Shown: one piece after another, positions 1 through 11,300 of the stretch
Layout of the letters: the number at the start of each line of letters is the position of its first letter
Position numbering within the stretch: position 1 is the stretch's first letter
DNA from: Sphaeroforma arctica JP610
Lineage: Eukaryota > Opisthokonta > Ichthyosporea > Ichthyophonida
Length of the DNA: 23,880 bases
Direction: 5' to 3'
Assembly (NCBI RefSeq): GCF_001186125.1
Contig: NW_014040384.1
Location: 96,983-120,862 of the forward strand
Position numbers and translations under genes: made by a program
Notes under the pieces: generated by a model
What the model was told of the DNA's origin: nothing
The model's input: only the letters and a program-made list of their open reading frames with translations
The model's database searches: none

Positions 1-67
1 GTGTGTGTGTTTGTTATAGTATAAGTATAGTATAGTATGTTGTATGTGTATATAGTATGTATGTTGT

Positions 68-111
<44 letters not shown>

Positions 112-290
112 TTTGTTGGGTATATGCATATATAACTTGGTTGATCTCAAATTGCAAGTTTCAAATCTTCGAGCATATGTTTGTAATCCTGGTTTGATTG
201 ATTGTATAATTTGGATACAATCATATTTGTTTTTCATTAGGACGTACAATATATGACCATGTTCTTTATTTTTTTATTCTTCGAAAGTAG
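1..290. other. Non-coding DNA, probably intron upstream of first visible exon
   Basis: No credible coding frame is seen. The stretch starts GT/TA-rich, contains a pure AT dinucleotide tract at about 73-108, and ends with a T-rich run and a TAG acceptor at 288-290 that leads into the first exon of the plus-strand gene. It is most simply an intron of a gene that starts outside the window. Confidence 0.55.
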
Positions 291-3228
291 ATCAGGCTTG
301 GGAACCCAAATTTACTCTTAGACTAACGTCTTGCCACGATATCGCTCTCAAACACAATCCCGGAATCATTCGCAATATTACAATACCACAGGTGGATACA
401 ATAGATGAGCAACGCGCAGATGATGGGCAATTATTATTTGTGTACGAAGGATGGAAAGGGTGTACATGTGCAAAGTGCGGCAGCAAACCACGCCCTAATG
501 CCACAAGGCAACCGAAGGGGACTCGAAGGTTGTGTGTAGGATATCCGTGCTTATATATTGCTAGGTCAAAACTTGTCTCAATTTACTTGGCTGCATGTGA
601 CCGTGATTATTTATTTGAGGATCAGACGAGGCTTGACGATTTTTCGCAGCTCAGCAATCCGGAGTATGTTTATTATACTAGTATATGGTTATAAGTACAC
701 CAATTCTGGTATGTACGTGTTCTAACGTAGGGGGGTTAAATTCCGTTGAATCAATCAGAACAAACGAATTTGATCAATTTGACCAATTAGATCCGACTTA
801 CTCAGATTGACTGACTGTGCGCCTAACACTATACAATACACGCAGGTATCACAAGCTGCATGCGAATGAAGGAGATGCGGACTTCGAGACATCTATGGCT
901 GCGCTGAACCATGATGGGTTAGATAGTGACGATGAGGACGAAGAAGCGATTAAACTAAGCAAACCCGTCAAGGTGTGTCAAGCTCAGACATGTGAGTGTG
1001 TGCCTAGTCGAAATTTGGACCGAAAGTCACACATATGATACATGATCTTGTATAGGCTCGTCTATACGTTCGAAGTCGCAACAATCATTGACCATGTCTG
1101 TTTCAATCTTTCGTTCTTCAGAGCTGCTTACGGAAACCTGCCAGAGGGAAGGGTAAAGCGCAAGCAGATAGTCCGACACCACGCAGGACCGAAAAGCTCG
1201 TACATTGTAAGTTTGTTTTTGTGTTATACATATACGTTGGATTGTGCTGATGTTTATTTATATTTATCGACATTCTCGTGTGAGAGACGTCAGTCTTCTA
1301 TTGCTACAATCATGTGAAAGGCGTCCGCCATTTTTATATATACTCCCGTGAAAGGCCTCCGTCTTATATATATATACTCCTGTGAGAGACTTCCGTCTTT
1401 TATATATATACCCCTGTGAGAGACGTCCGTCTTTTATGTATATACTCCTGCGAGAGGCTTCCGTCTTTTATATATATACTCCTGTGAGAGACTTCCGTCT
1501 TTTATATATATACTCCTGTGAACGACACCCGTCTTCTATTCAGATAGTCGTGTTGTGTACAGATCGTGTTCTCCAAACATTCTTGACGGTTCTACTCTCA
1601 TTCATTTCATATTCAACTACCATAAAATTTTGGTTATGTACCCGGTGAGCTATATTTGCGTACAGACACGCCCCCGCGGAGTATTCTTGTTGGGACTAGT
1701 GCAAGTGTTTGCCCGTGGGTTCACACCCCAATGTACTCACCCCTTATTAGTCATCGTTGATTATAGGACTCATTTATTGAATAATTCTTTCTGTATACAT
1801 ACTGTGAGACAAGAAATATCTTAACAGCAAATACAACTACCACGTTTGTGCCACTAGACCGTTGTAGATGTGTATGCTCAATCTAAGAATGTACTTCGGG
1901 CCATATCCTTCAAGCTGCCAAATTGCCCATGTATGAGTTGTAGTAAGTAGCATGCAGTTGCTGTAGCAGGTGACCTACATTCTTTCACAACACTTACTGT
2001 AATTGCGACTTGATACATCCCTATATGGATGAGCTATGGCCTCCGGATGATTACCTTTTCCAAGCTATTATCCAGTGCAGTGCAAAAGGCAGTTACGTGC
2101 ATTTTATAGCCTGCGATTGCCCTTGAAGGTGATCATGTGTGTTATGCATTGCGTACCAATACGCCACCTCTCAATGTGCCGATCCTCTAATACCGACACG
2201 ACAGTTGACAATGAGTTCGAGATTGCGTGGACACACAAAAAGGAACGCTATGAGCGCTCGTTCTATCCGCCCAGTATGCGGGAAGCGAAGACCCGGAGCG
2301 AGGGTATAGCCAATGAAGTACAGGTGTGGTTTATTTAAAATGTTGTTCGTATATAAGCATTATTGCGATATTGAACAGCTATTTTTATTATGTGTCGAGT
2401 AGATTGGTCAATGAAAGCAAAGTGATATCGCCTTCGTATGGCTTCGACCGAATTTATCATGCTCCCATGCCACGGAGATTCATGGCCTCCGACTCTTTAG
2501 CTCATGGAGATTGGTAGCCTTCGTCTTTCAATCCAACCAGTACACTGTCTGTTTCTGTCCAATCCCGGCATTCTTGCCTTAATTGTATATTTGTTGGATG
2601 TCCTGAGTACTCATGAATGCATATGGCTTCTCAATTGTTGTGCCTGTGTGTATGCACACTAAGTGTGCTCGGATGTGTCCCAATGTGTAGGTATGCACAC
2701 CAAGTGTGCTCGCATGTGTACCAATGTGTAGCATCTATGTGCACACACTCCGCAGGCAGTTTCTGCTAGGGGCCTCTAGCTTTCCATATTGTCCGAAAGC
2801 ATTCAAATGCCCAAACGAGGTCGAATGTGGCCTTCGTATCTACTCTTGTCAAATCATTATCTATCCTTTACAACGCGCCCATGTTTATCTACACTTTTAG
2901 AACCTCCACGTACACTCTTCGAATATACACACCGGTTTGTAACGCTTACCAAAATCAAGTTCTAGCGCATAGTTGTACACTTGACAGCAGTGTACTCCAG
3001 ATCTACATGAAGGGATTCTCAAAGATTGTGTGTTCTAATTCTTCGGCCCAATTCGTATATACGTGCGCACAGGATCTACACAAGGACTTATTTGGTGACG
3101 ATGGCTCATACTGCTTCGCTATGGCCGTGCGGAAGGCGCGTCTTGCGAAGATGCAGAAGGCCAAAATAGAGGCGTTAGACATTGCGGAAGGAACCAGTAA
3201 TGTTAGTGGAGGGGGCCCCTCTTCTTAA
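291..3228 (+). CDS. 3' part of a multi-exon gene of unknown family, 5' end outside window
   Basis: I do not recognise this protein. Proposed exons are 291-528, 846-972, 1122-1206, 1544-1644, a junction I cannot settle (perhaps a tiny exon 2112-2130), 2205-2323 and 3073-3228, ending in TAA directly followed by TAG. Introns are GT-AG and phases agree for the first four junctions and for 2323/3073. The first exon encodes a strand-like segment with LRLTSCHDIALKHNPGIIRN, then LLFVYEGW and a C-x-C-x2-C cluster (CTCAKCG) that could bind metal. Next come an acidic run (DSDDEDEEA) and a basic Pro/Arg-rich stretch. The last two exons are charged and probably helical (WTHKKERYERSFYPP, then MAVRKARLAKMQKAKIEALD) with a Gly/Ser tail. 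The acidic and basic patches hint at a nuclear protein, which is inference. The 1544-1644 exon is AT-rich and the least secure. Confidence 0.45.
1280..1543. repeat. 34-bp minisatellite, eight units, inside an intron
   Basis: Units start at 1280, 1314, 1348, 1382, 1416, 1450, 1484 and 1518, an exact 34-bp period. The consensus is GTGAGAGACTTCCGTCTTTT followed by an AT tract and ACTCCT. The first and last units diverge most. The last unit ends in CTTCTATTCAG at 1533-1543, which is the proposed acceptor of the next exon, so the array abuts a splice site. Each unit opens with a GTGAGA-like or GTGAAA-like sequence resembling a 5' splice site. Confidence 0.9.
1645..2204. other. Intron DNA with an unresolved exon
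   Basis: This stretch separates the exons ending at 1644 and starting at 2205. The entering phase is 0 and the leaving phase must be 1. A 19-nt microexon at 2112-2130 (after TTTTATAG, before GTGATC) fits both phases. Two other short open stretches near 2035-2100 also look codable but do not match the flanking phases. I cannot choose between them from sequence alone. Confidence 0.35.
2650..2730. repeat. Tandem duplication, 41-bp unit, two copies
   Basis: Copies start at 2650 and 2691 with GTATGCACAC and end with CAATGTGTAG. The first copy contains GCACACT-A-AGTGTGC, a perfect 7-bp inverted repeat around one base; the second has one mismatch in it. It lies in the 2324-3072 intron, in which I see no other feature. 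Confidence 0.85.
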
Positions 3229-3461
3229 TAGCTCGAAAAAGCATAAAGGCAGTAAATTATTTATTCTTCTAGTGCGGATTTCAAGCTTACCTCTTACTAA
3301 GATAGTGCAAAGTGCCCGACGAACTAGCAAATAGCGTGAATCATATAATTAGTATATTTATATATATATATATATATATGTCTACCTATAAATATACATA
3401 TACATATACATATGTGGCTACTTATTTATAAACGGGTACACTTTAGATCCGGCGGTCATTC
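3229..3461. other. Intergenic spacer between converging genes
   Basis: This lies between the plus-strand stop at 3228 and the proposed minus-strand stop at 3462. It is AT-rich with a TA tract at about 3350-3380 and ATACAT repeats to about 3412. I see no clear AATAAA polyadenylation signal on either strand. Confidence 0.4.
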
Positions 3462-4615
3462 TTAAAGACTATAAAACAGCACTGCACCAGTGTTGATCGC
3501 CGTGCCGTATATCCTGTGTCCACTTTTATTAGGGGCCGGTACACATACCAAGTAAGGATTCAAAGCACACTTGTTTGCAGACTGCTGCGTGTATAGTGAG
3601 AATACAAACATCAGCAACATAAGTACGTACCTGCATCTGAGACCTCCATATCGCATCATACACTTCCAGAGTAAGAACCATGAAGAGCAGATTGTTGATA
3701 CTAATCACAGCGCCCATTCGTCTCAGCTTGACCAGATTCGCAAAGGAAAGTACAAGCAGACCCTACAGTACTGTTGTACGAGAACAAAGAACAGAATGGA
3801 TGCCTCAACGCTGCCCAGGCTGGCACTTACTACGGCCATGCGTTGAGACTCCGAGCTATATGCGAGGGTGGAGGGTCAAACAGCGCATATACATACGGTA
3901 GTATTAATGTAGAATAAGGCCAGGCCAAAAGACTAGCAGACAACTCACGATGCGTTATACTGGCTTGCGTGCTTATGTGGATTCAGCGGACTTTGAACAT
4001 ATCACACACGGTAGGCTATGCAGAGGATTGCTTAATCCCACATGGCACTGTGGGAGCATACTACCTGAAAGGAGTCATCCGCCAATCCTCTACAGCCCGA
4101 CGTGATGTTCTGACCCCTTCTTGTACGTTTATTATTCAATACACACCCAGAAGTTGATTTTTTTAAATGCCTTTGACCTTCTGTCACATTGCATACTTCT
4201 TCGGTATGTAGATGCATGCCCAGACGAATATATATGCACTTTCCCTGTCCCAGCATCCATACTAGCTACTTTCGGGGTAGCAGTATCGCCACTCAGTTCG
4301 ATCTCATCTTGCTGTGTCTTTGGTGTGAATTTGTATTTCCATAATTCTATCCATTTGATCATTCCTGTGATGGTTGCACATCAGACTGCGTAACCAGTAA
4401 GTGAATGTAAATACATACATTCACACTGTATACGCACCTGTGTGTTCAATAAGACTACAGTAAAGTTGAGGGCTGAATAGATTTATCGCGAGACATTGTG
4501 CCGGATGTATATATGTAGGAGACATGTGCTCACCAGTGCTCAACATACATTGCACATACCAATGCACACAATAGGGATCGCACGTATTCGTAGTATCTCC
4601 TGCCTGGTGATACAT
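3462..4615 (-). CDS. Possible small four-exon gene, about 184 residues, unknown product
   Basis: Proposed minus-strand exons are 4534-4615 (ATG start), 4147-4364, 3631-3762 and 3462-3584 (TAA). The lengths 82, 218, 132 and 123 give 185 codons including stop, and all junction phases agree (1, 0, 0). Splice sites are good in places: CTG|GTGAGC, CAG|GTACGT, and CAG acceptors. The model starts MYHQAGDTTNTC. The third exon is hydrophobic (GAVISINNLLFMVLTLEV) and could be a membrane segment, although an Arg/Lys cluster precedes it. The tail reads HRIYGTAINTGAVLFYSL. I recognise no family. The plus strand is also open over parts of these exons (for example 3680-3901), so the strand is not certain. 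The convergent/divergent arrangement with its neighbours is sensible but is not proof. Confidence 0.3.
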
Positions 4616-5132
4616 CTTGATGCAGGCCCTTCCAGAGAGTGTACAGAGTACGGCAGTAGGCTCTCTGAATGATCATAACCATAGCCTTCTGAAAATAGAA
4701 CATAGCGTCCTATAAAAAAGATAGTCTCAATTTAGAAGTAGGCTACGGGCTATGGCTCTATGAAATGGTCAATTGATCACCAATCATAAACCCTAAACCC
4801 TAAAAGTCGGCGGGGGGCGTAATTTTGGTACATATGTACGTACATATTTTTAACTATTTATGTACTTATCTCGTGAAGATGAAAAAATAGATGTACATAT
4901 GTGCATGATTCCTCATTCAATTTAGACCACTTGTCTATACCTTAAGGCGCACATTGACCATACAAATAGAGGCCTGTCGCCAGGATAGTTCAGACAGATC
5001 GTTGCAATCTGGAAACTAGCAACGGTATGGCTGAGCAAAGACGTAGACACGAATAGGAGTGCAGGGATACACACACATCTTCACCTCTAAGGTAGCTATT
5101 TATGAATTTGATAGATAGTATGGATATACAAT
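4616..5132. promoter_or_regulatory. Putative divergent promoter region
   Basis: This non-coding stretch lies between the proposed minus-strand start at 4615 and the plus-strand ATG at 5133. It contains AAACCCTAAACCCTAAAA at 4788-4805, which resembles the telo-box known from plant promoters, and a perfect 16-bp palindrome ATATGTACGTACATAT at 4832-4847. A related ATGTACATATGTGCAT lies about 45 bp downstream. I see no convincing TATA box. The regulatory role is inference from position. Confidence 0.3.
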
Positions 5133-8100
5133 ATGCTGCAGCAACTCCAGACAGATGAGGACCATATCCTGCAATCCGCAAGTTCAAATTCAAACCATAT
5201 CAGCACCTCGAATACACCTCAACAGGCGGTTGCTAAGCAACATGGAGTCATACATCCCAGTATGATGAGAGTTTTTACAAGTGACGCGATGCAGTCGCAC
5301 GCTAGTAAGACCAGCCGGCAAGATGGTACGAGGCACGACAGCAAGCAGTATCAATACAAACGCAACTCGTTGGCCCGTCCACAGAGTATAGACACCAACG
5401 TGGCTCAATCACAGCATGCAGGGAATATTATTCAACAGACGTATACAAATATAACACAACTCTACAATCAAGGAACGAATCGGCAGGCACATTGCCCTCG
5501 TGGCGACCACGGCGGTAGGAGTGTACCTAGCCTTCGAAGTGATCAAAGATTGACGGAGGCTCAGACGCTGCACCCGGATAGGCTACATAGAAATACACAC
5601 GAAAGTGGCGTGTCTCAGAACCCACTGTTGCATCAGACTCCACACGAAAGTCGAAAACAGCACGAGCATCATGTATATCCACGAACGGGATCATGTATAC
5701 ACCCATCTCGTGCGCACATTATAGGCAAGACCCCTGCGGCTGCTGCAGTTAGTACTGAACAAGCGGAGAGGGCGATGGACTGCGAAGATGGCGACGAAAT
5801 GCCGATACTCAGCACTCACCCTACACTCAAGTACCGCCGCACCGTGTGGCAAGAACCGGCTACGAGTACTGGAACTACAGTACGTGTCACTGGTGGTAGT
5901 ACGAATGCCTATGGACTGACAATGCCGACTACAACAGCTATGGTTTACATACCTCTGGAAGGGAGTGGTTCATCGCATATGGGTAGTCATAATGTGGGCG
6001 TGCGTTCTGCGGGTGAGAATAATCAGAGGCAGGCTCCGGGTCAGTATGAACTACAAGGCAAGTCCGCGATTAAGAAGTTTAAGAAAAACAAGTCGCGAAT
6101 CAGAAAGTTTGCTCAAGAGCGCAAGGAGAATCCCCGCAAGACTAGAAGCCAACGGAAACGGGAAAGGAGACAGGAAAGGAGTGGTCGACCTCAGGGGCGG
6201 AAAGAAAATAATAAGATGGCCAACCAGAAGAAGACCCTAAACATACCAAACAACTATGTGTTGACGAAACCGGTATGTACGAGGTTTTAGAGGTGTTATG
6301 TATATATATGAGTTGGTAGTTGGCTCACTCTTTGCCGTTATACAGTACACTGGTTGTCTGCCAGGCATTTATAGATTCCACGTAGCACGCTATCCTGTCC
6401 AGAGGTCGTATTTCGTTCCAAGGGATTGTTTTTATGTGGGTAGGTTTATCATTTTGTATTTCGTGGAGATCTTCACCATGTGCGACCGTAATATCAATAC
6501 TATACCAGATTGCGGCTAACTTCAGTACTCCTTCTGCACAGGCACATAAATTCAGAGGTCGTATTTCGTTCCAAAGGATTGTATTTATGTGAGTAGGTTT
6601 ATCACCTTGTATTTCATGGAGATCTTTATTATGAGCGACTATATCAGATTGTGGCTAACTCCAGTACTCGCGTTTGTATAGGTATCAAATTCACATTCAC
6701 ATATCGCGTGGGATGGTTGAAATGGTTTACGCACCGTCATATCAGTTGGAGGTACATCCCCCTTCCGGTATTCATAACTAATCGATGGTTTTATAATCAA
6801 TCCTTTTAGTCTATAGATGTACTTTATGGACACTTATGTACAATTCAGAAGGAAATGAACTCGGTATTAGAAAACGTGGTGCACGTGCATATGTATATAC
6901 TCTCGCATTCGGGTGATGTGTTGTGTCGCATCGCACAGTCATTTCTTCTCATTATATATTTGCTCCAGCTTCTATCTTGAGAACTGGTGTATACGATCAT
7001 CAGACACGTTTTATCTTGCCACGAATACGTTTGCACCCACTTTATATATTCAGACCTTTATAAAATCGACAAACCCAAACGTATATTTTGTCCATATTCG
7101 CACATTTGGTGTTTTGTGGTCAAACGTAAAGTTACATAATATAGGTATGTTTCTAATATTGAGTTAATATCTCATGTAGGGCGATCCAATGATCACTCGG
7201 CGACTCAAAGCGGGCCCGCATGTGTGGGTCGAGCAAAGGAAAGGAAAGAAAGGACAAAAACTTCAAAAGGAATTGATCGGGGTGTGGGCACCACCGGAAG
7301 CTGTTGCAGAGGTACGTATGCTTTCGCTATCATGTTTATCAATGTTTTTGTTCCATGAAGATCATTGTGCGGGGACTGCTGTGGTAAGAGACAACCCCTG
7401 TGACGTCACACTTAAGCTGTCGTTCGTATGCATCGAATACACTCTCGTTGTTTGAATTATGTTCACAACAGCAGGTGCGTCTGCAAGCATGCACGTGCAC
7501 ACTTATAGGCACTTCTAGTAACCGTTTCAATACATTTCCGCAAATACACACTCACACTATCTCAGGTATTAAAAGGTGTGAAAGATACACGAGACAACCC
7601 CCAGTACCATGCTGCACTGGATCGAAGCAAGCTGCGTCGAGACGCCCAGGAAGATGACTTATCGGTCCATCTGCAGGCGACGGTGAAGGCTTTCTTAAAT
7701 TTTAGACCACCACATGAATACCTAGCACAGCAACTGGCCAAGAGGGTGGTGTCTCACGCCATACCCGTAGGTAGCAATACCATTTTGCGGAAGAAAAGTA
7801 CGAAGAATCTGGTATGGCTTGTATATACTTGGACCTGTTACATAGTTTTTGCTGTAGAATAGGTTGAGGATCACGCGGAAAAATGATTAAAACCAACGGC
7901 CCTTTGGTGCGTTTGGATGATAGTCTACGTGCACGGAGGCTTAGTATTCAAACACTTGCCCTTTGAAAGCTTCAGCTGACCTCTCACCCTCCACACTATA
8001 TCTTCCTATTAGAGGATGATATGGGCAATCGTGGCCAGGAATACTATACTCTCAATACACTCGTCAACTAAGTCTACTATGAACGATTGATCGACTGCAC

Positions 8101-8235
8101 TGAATGGTCTCGAATGGAAGGGGCAATGCTGCTTCCGGTACTTTTATCGGAAGTTTACATTGACTCTTGCCCAGTCACATCAAAACCATCGGGGATTACC
8201 GAAAGGATTAATCCCGTGCACGCATGCTCTGCAAC

Positions 8236-8281
<46 letters not shown>

Positions 8282-8290
8282 ATATACATA

Positions 8291-8330
<40 letters not shown>

Positions 8331-11300
8331 TTATGTATGTATGTATGTATATATAGTATGTATGTGTGTGTGTGTGTGCGTGTATGCGCGCGTGTGTGTG
8401 TGTGCGTATATATATATTGTATATATTTAGTATCTCACGCGAATCGGAAATATGGAGGCGGTTCTATCTACGACTGACTTGCTTGTGACCCAGCTCTATA
8501 TCTACCACACACTCCTAAACAGGACAAGTCAGCAAGGGCAAGGATGGCTACTATGGCTTGGCTGAGACATTCCAAGACTTGCACGTACACTCAGACGAGA
8601 TTTAGAGATGCAAAACAGCGAAAGAATGGCCGACGACGGGCACATGAGCACAATATGAAGATCATAAAGAAGTATCGAACTTTTGATGTGATCGATCCCT
8701 CAACCTGCCCACTAGTCATGGCTGTGGCGGCGACTGAGAACCAGCAAGTGGCACGGGTATGGATTGCAGTCAGCTTCTACGTCTGGAAACATTGCACAAA
8801 CCATCGTTTGTATTATATGGCTTGAGAGTAGACGTACGTAGAACACTTTCTGATTTTTGGAAGCTCTAGGCTTCTCATACCGTCAATTTTTTTCTCCCAA
8901 TTAATGTGTACCCTAATATATGGCTAAGCAGTGGGACGCTATCTATTGCAAGCCTACACCAGCGTGCAATGATGTACCAGAGGCAAATTACCGCTTCTCA
9001 CAATATTATGCAGACGTCCCGATCCAGACCCTTTTCGCCTATATCGATTGATGTTACTGCACCTATACTCGGAGTATTTTCTTGCCGAAAATTTAGGCCT
9101 CACATCCACTCAGCAGACTATATCCTCATTTCTTCCAAAATCTTGTCACTGTCACCAGCGAAAACGCAAATACGTCAGATCTACGCTTCAGACTAGAATC
9201 CAAGAAAGCAGAAACAGAGTGGGACTATTTGGTGACAGAGCACAAACAATGGAAAGTCGTGCGCAACGGCTTATACGAAAAGCACTGGAGCTGAAATTGT
9301 ATATGCAGACGCTACGTTCGGAAAATAAGTTTCCCACCCCCGAGTCACACAACGGTAGAGAGTACGCCAAAATCTCGAGTATATTGGTAAACATCGAGGC
9401 CGCCGTCAAACAGGATCCTGCAATAGAAGCGCAATGGAGAGAGGAAGAGGCATCCTTGACACAAGAGGCATCCGTGACACATGAAGGTACCTCCCGTCAA
9501 GGTGATACAGAACAAACCATGGAAAGCAGAGCTCAAAGGCTGATCCAAAAGGCACTGGAGCTTAAGATGCATATGCAGACACTCCGCTCAGAGAACAGGT
9601 GTCCAGCCCCAGAGGCGCAAAAGGGTAAAGAGTACGCTCAACTTTCAAATACGTTGGACGGCATCGAGAAGGCTATCAAAGAGTATCCTGCAATCAAAGC
9701 TCGATGGGCACAGGAGGAGGAGTCTCTTGTGCAAAAATGCACATCGCGACAAAAGGCTAGACACGAGCAGCACGATCATGAAGGTATGCGACCGGGCATC
9801 GCCAAGCGACAGGTACATGACTATGGTAGAAAGTCGCAAAACGGGTACTGCGAATTGGACGGCTTCATCGCCACATCGGAAAGCGAGATGGAGGGCTCGG
9901 ATTCGGGTGATGGAAGCTCAAGTGATGACTACTGGAGTGTTCATGATGAGAACGACGCAGATGACTTTGGCAGCGAGGAGTTTGATGTAAAATCTGAGCA
10001 CGAAACGGCTGCGAAAGCTAGGTATAGTGCGTTGAGTATAGGTGGTGACTATGAGGCCATGTCCAGTGGTGCGGAGAGCTGTCTTTCGGCGACTGAGAGG
10101 GTCATGCAGCGTATGTATTTGAAAGAGACGAGAGGCGGTACTACGAAGAGTGGCCGGGATAGCGTGGACGAAAGCAATAGTGATAGTGACAACGACAGTG
10201 GCAGCGCCGAAGACAGTGGGAGTGATGGAGAATGGCAGAGTGGCGATAAGCACACGAGACAGGCCTTAGAAAGACTTGGGAGCTATGCTAAGAGGAATGA
10301 TGGCAGCGATAGGGGAGAAAAAGAGAGAGGCCGGGGGTTCAGTCGTAGAGAGTGTTCCGAGAGTGTATCGGATGCAAGTGAGGACGAAGTTTTTTTGCGC
10401 GACATCGAGGCTATCGAAAATGTTTATCAAACTCGGGGCCGGAAGAGACCTTCTGCAGTGCACAGCAGTGAGATTTCTAGGCAAGGCGCTTCAAACGCTG
10501 ATGGTGTATACGGGTCATCGAGGGTAAAGAGGGCCAAGGTTGTGGAATGTATAGACTTGTGTGACAGTGAGGATGATCGACCAAATGAATCTGCAGCAAG
10601 CGGTACAGCAGCCGGTACGACGGAGACAGTTGACACTACTTCGGAGTATGGCCAGAGAAATGGGCAGGAAAGTGAGAGTGACAACGCGCAATTGAATACA
10701 AGTGAACGAGTGCGCACAGTGCCGCGGAGTCGGGGGCGCAGGATTGTCGAGAGCGGTAGTGCGAGCGACCAGGACAATGATAGTAATATCGCAGAAAAGA
10801 AACAACCCAATGATCAAGCAGGACTATCTGTGTTTGGAATGCCTCCCGAAGTTGATGTACCTAAACGGCCGGTGCTCCTGAGCGCGTTAACAAGCCCGAA
10901 TAGACCACAAATATCAGCCACAAACGATGAGGTGTTCCGTACACAGCTATTTTCGGGTGAAAAGCGGAAATTAGTTTTGCTTGAAGATGGATTTGCCGGT
11001 GTTGAAGCGCCTCAAATTGAACTATCGCGAAGGTTAAACGAACCGCAGGCTGCAGCAAAATTATTTAAAACACAGCACACAGCAACGGCTTCGAATGAGG
11101 TGGGAGAGATGTGTGCGTCCACCTCGGACCTATCGGGAGACGGAGTCTCTTGCAAGTCAATACCTTCGAATACGAATGGAGGGTTGTTGTCTACCAGAGT
11201 CGAAACTGATCGCAAGGACGTCAGAGTGCCACATGCACAGGCACCCGAACTACCACTGGGGGCTGATACTATTGTGAAGTCAATAGCACCCACCCACCCA

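Noticed and set aside
4788-4805. Interstitial telomere as a sign of chromosome fusion or end
   Set aside because: There are only two and a half units with ordinary gene-bearing sequence on both sides, too short to call a telomere scar.
8087-8477. Open frames rich in Ile-Tyr and Val-Cys
   Set aside because: Most of their length is translation of a TA/TG microsatellite. The non-repeat start could be a missed exon but lacks usable splice sites.
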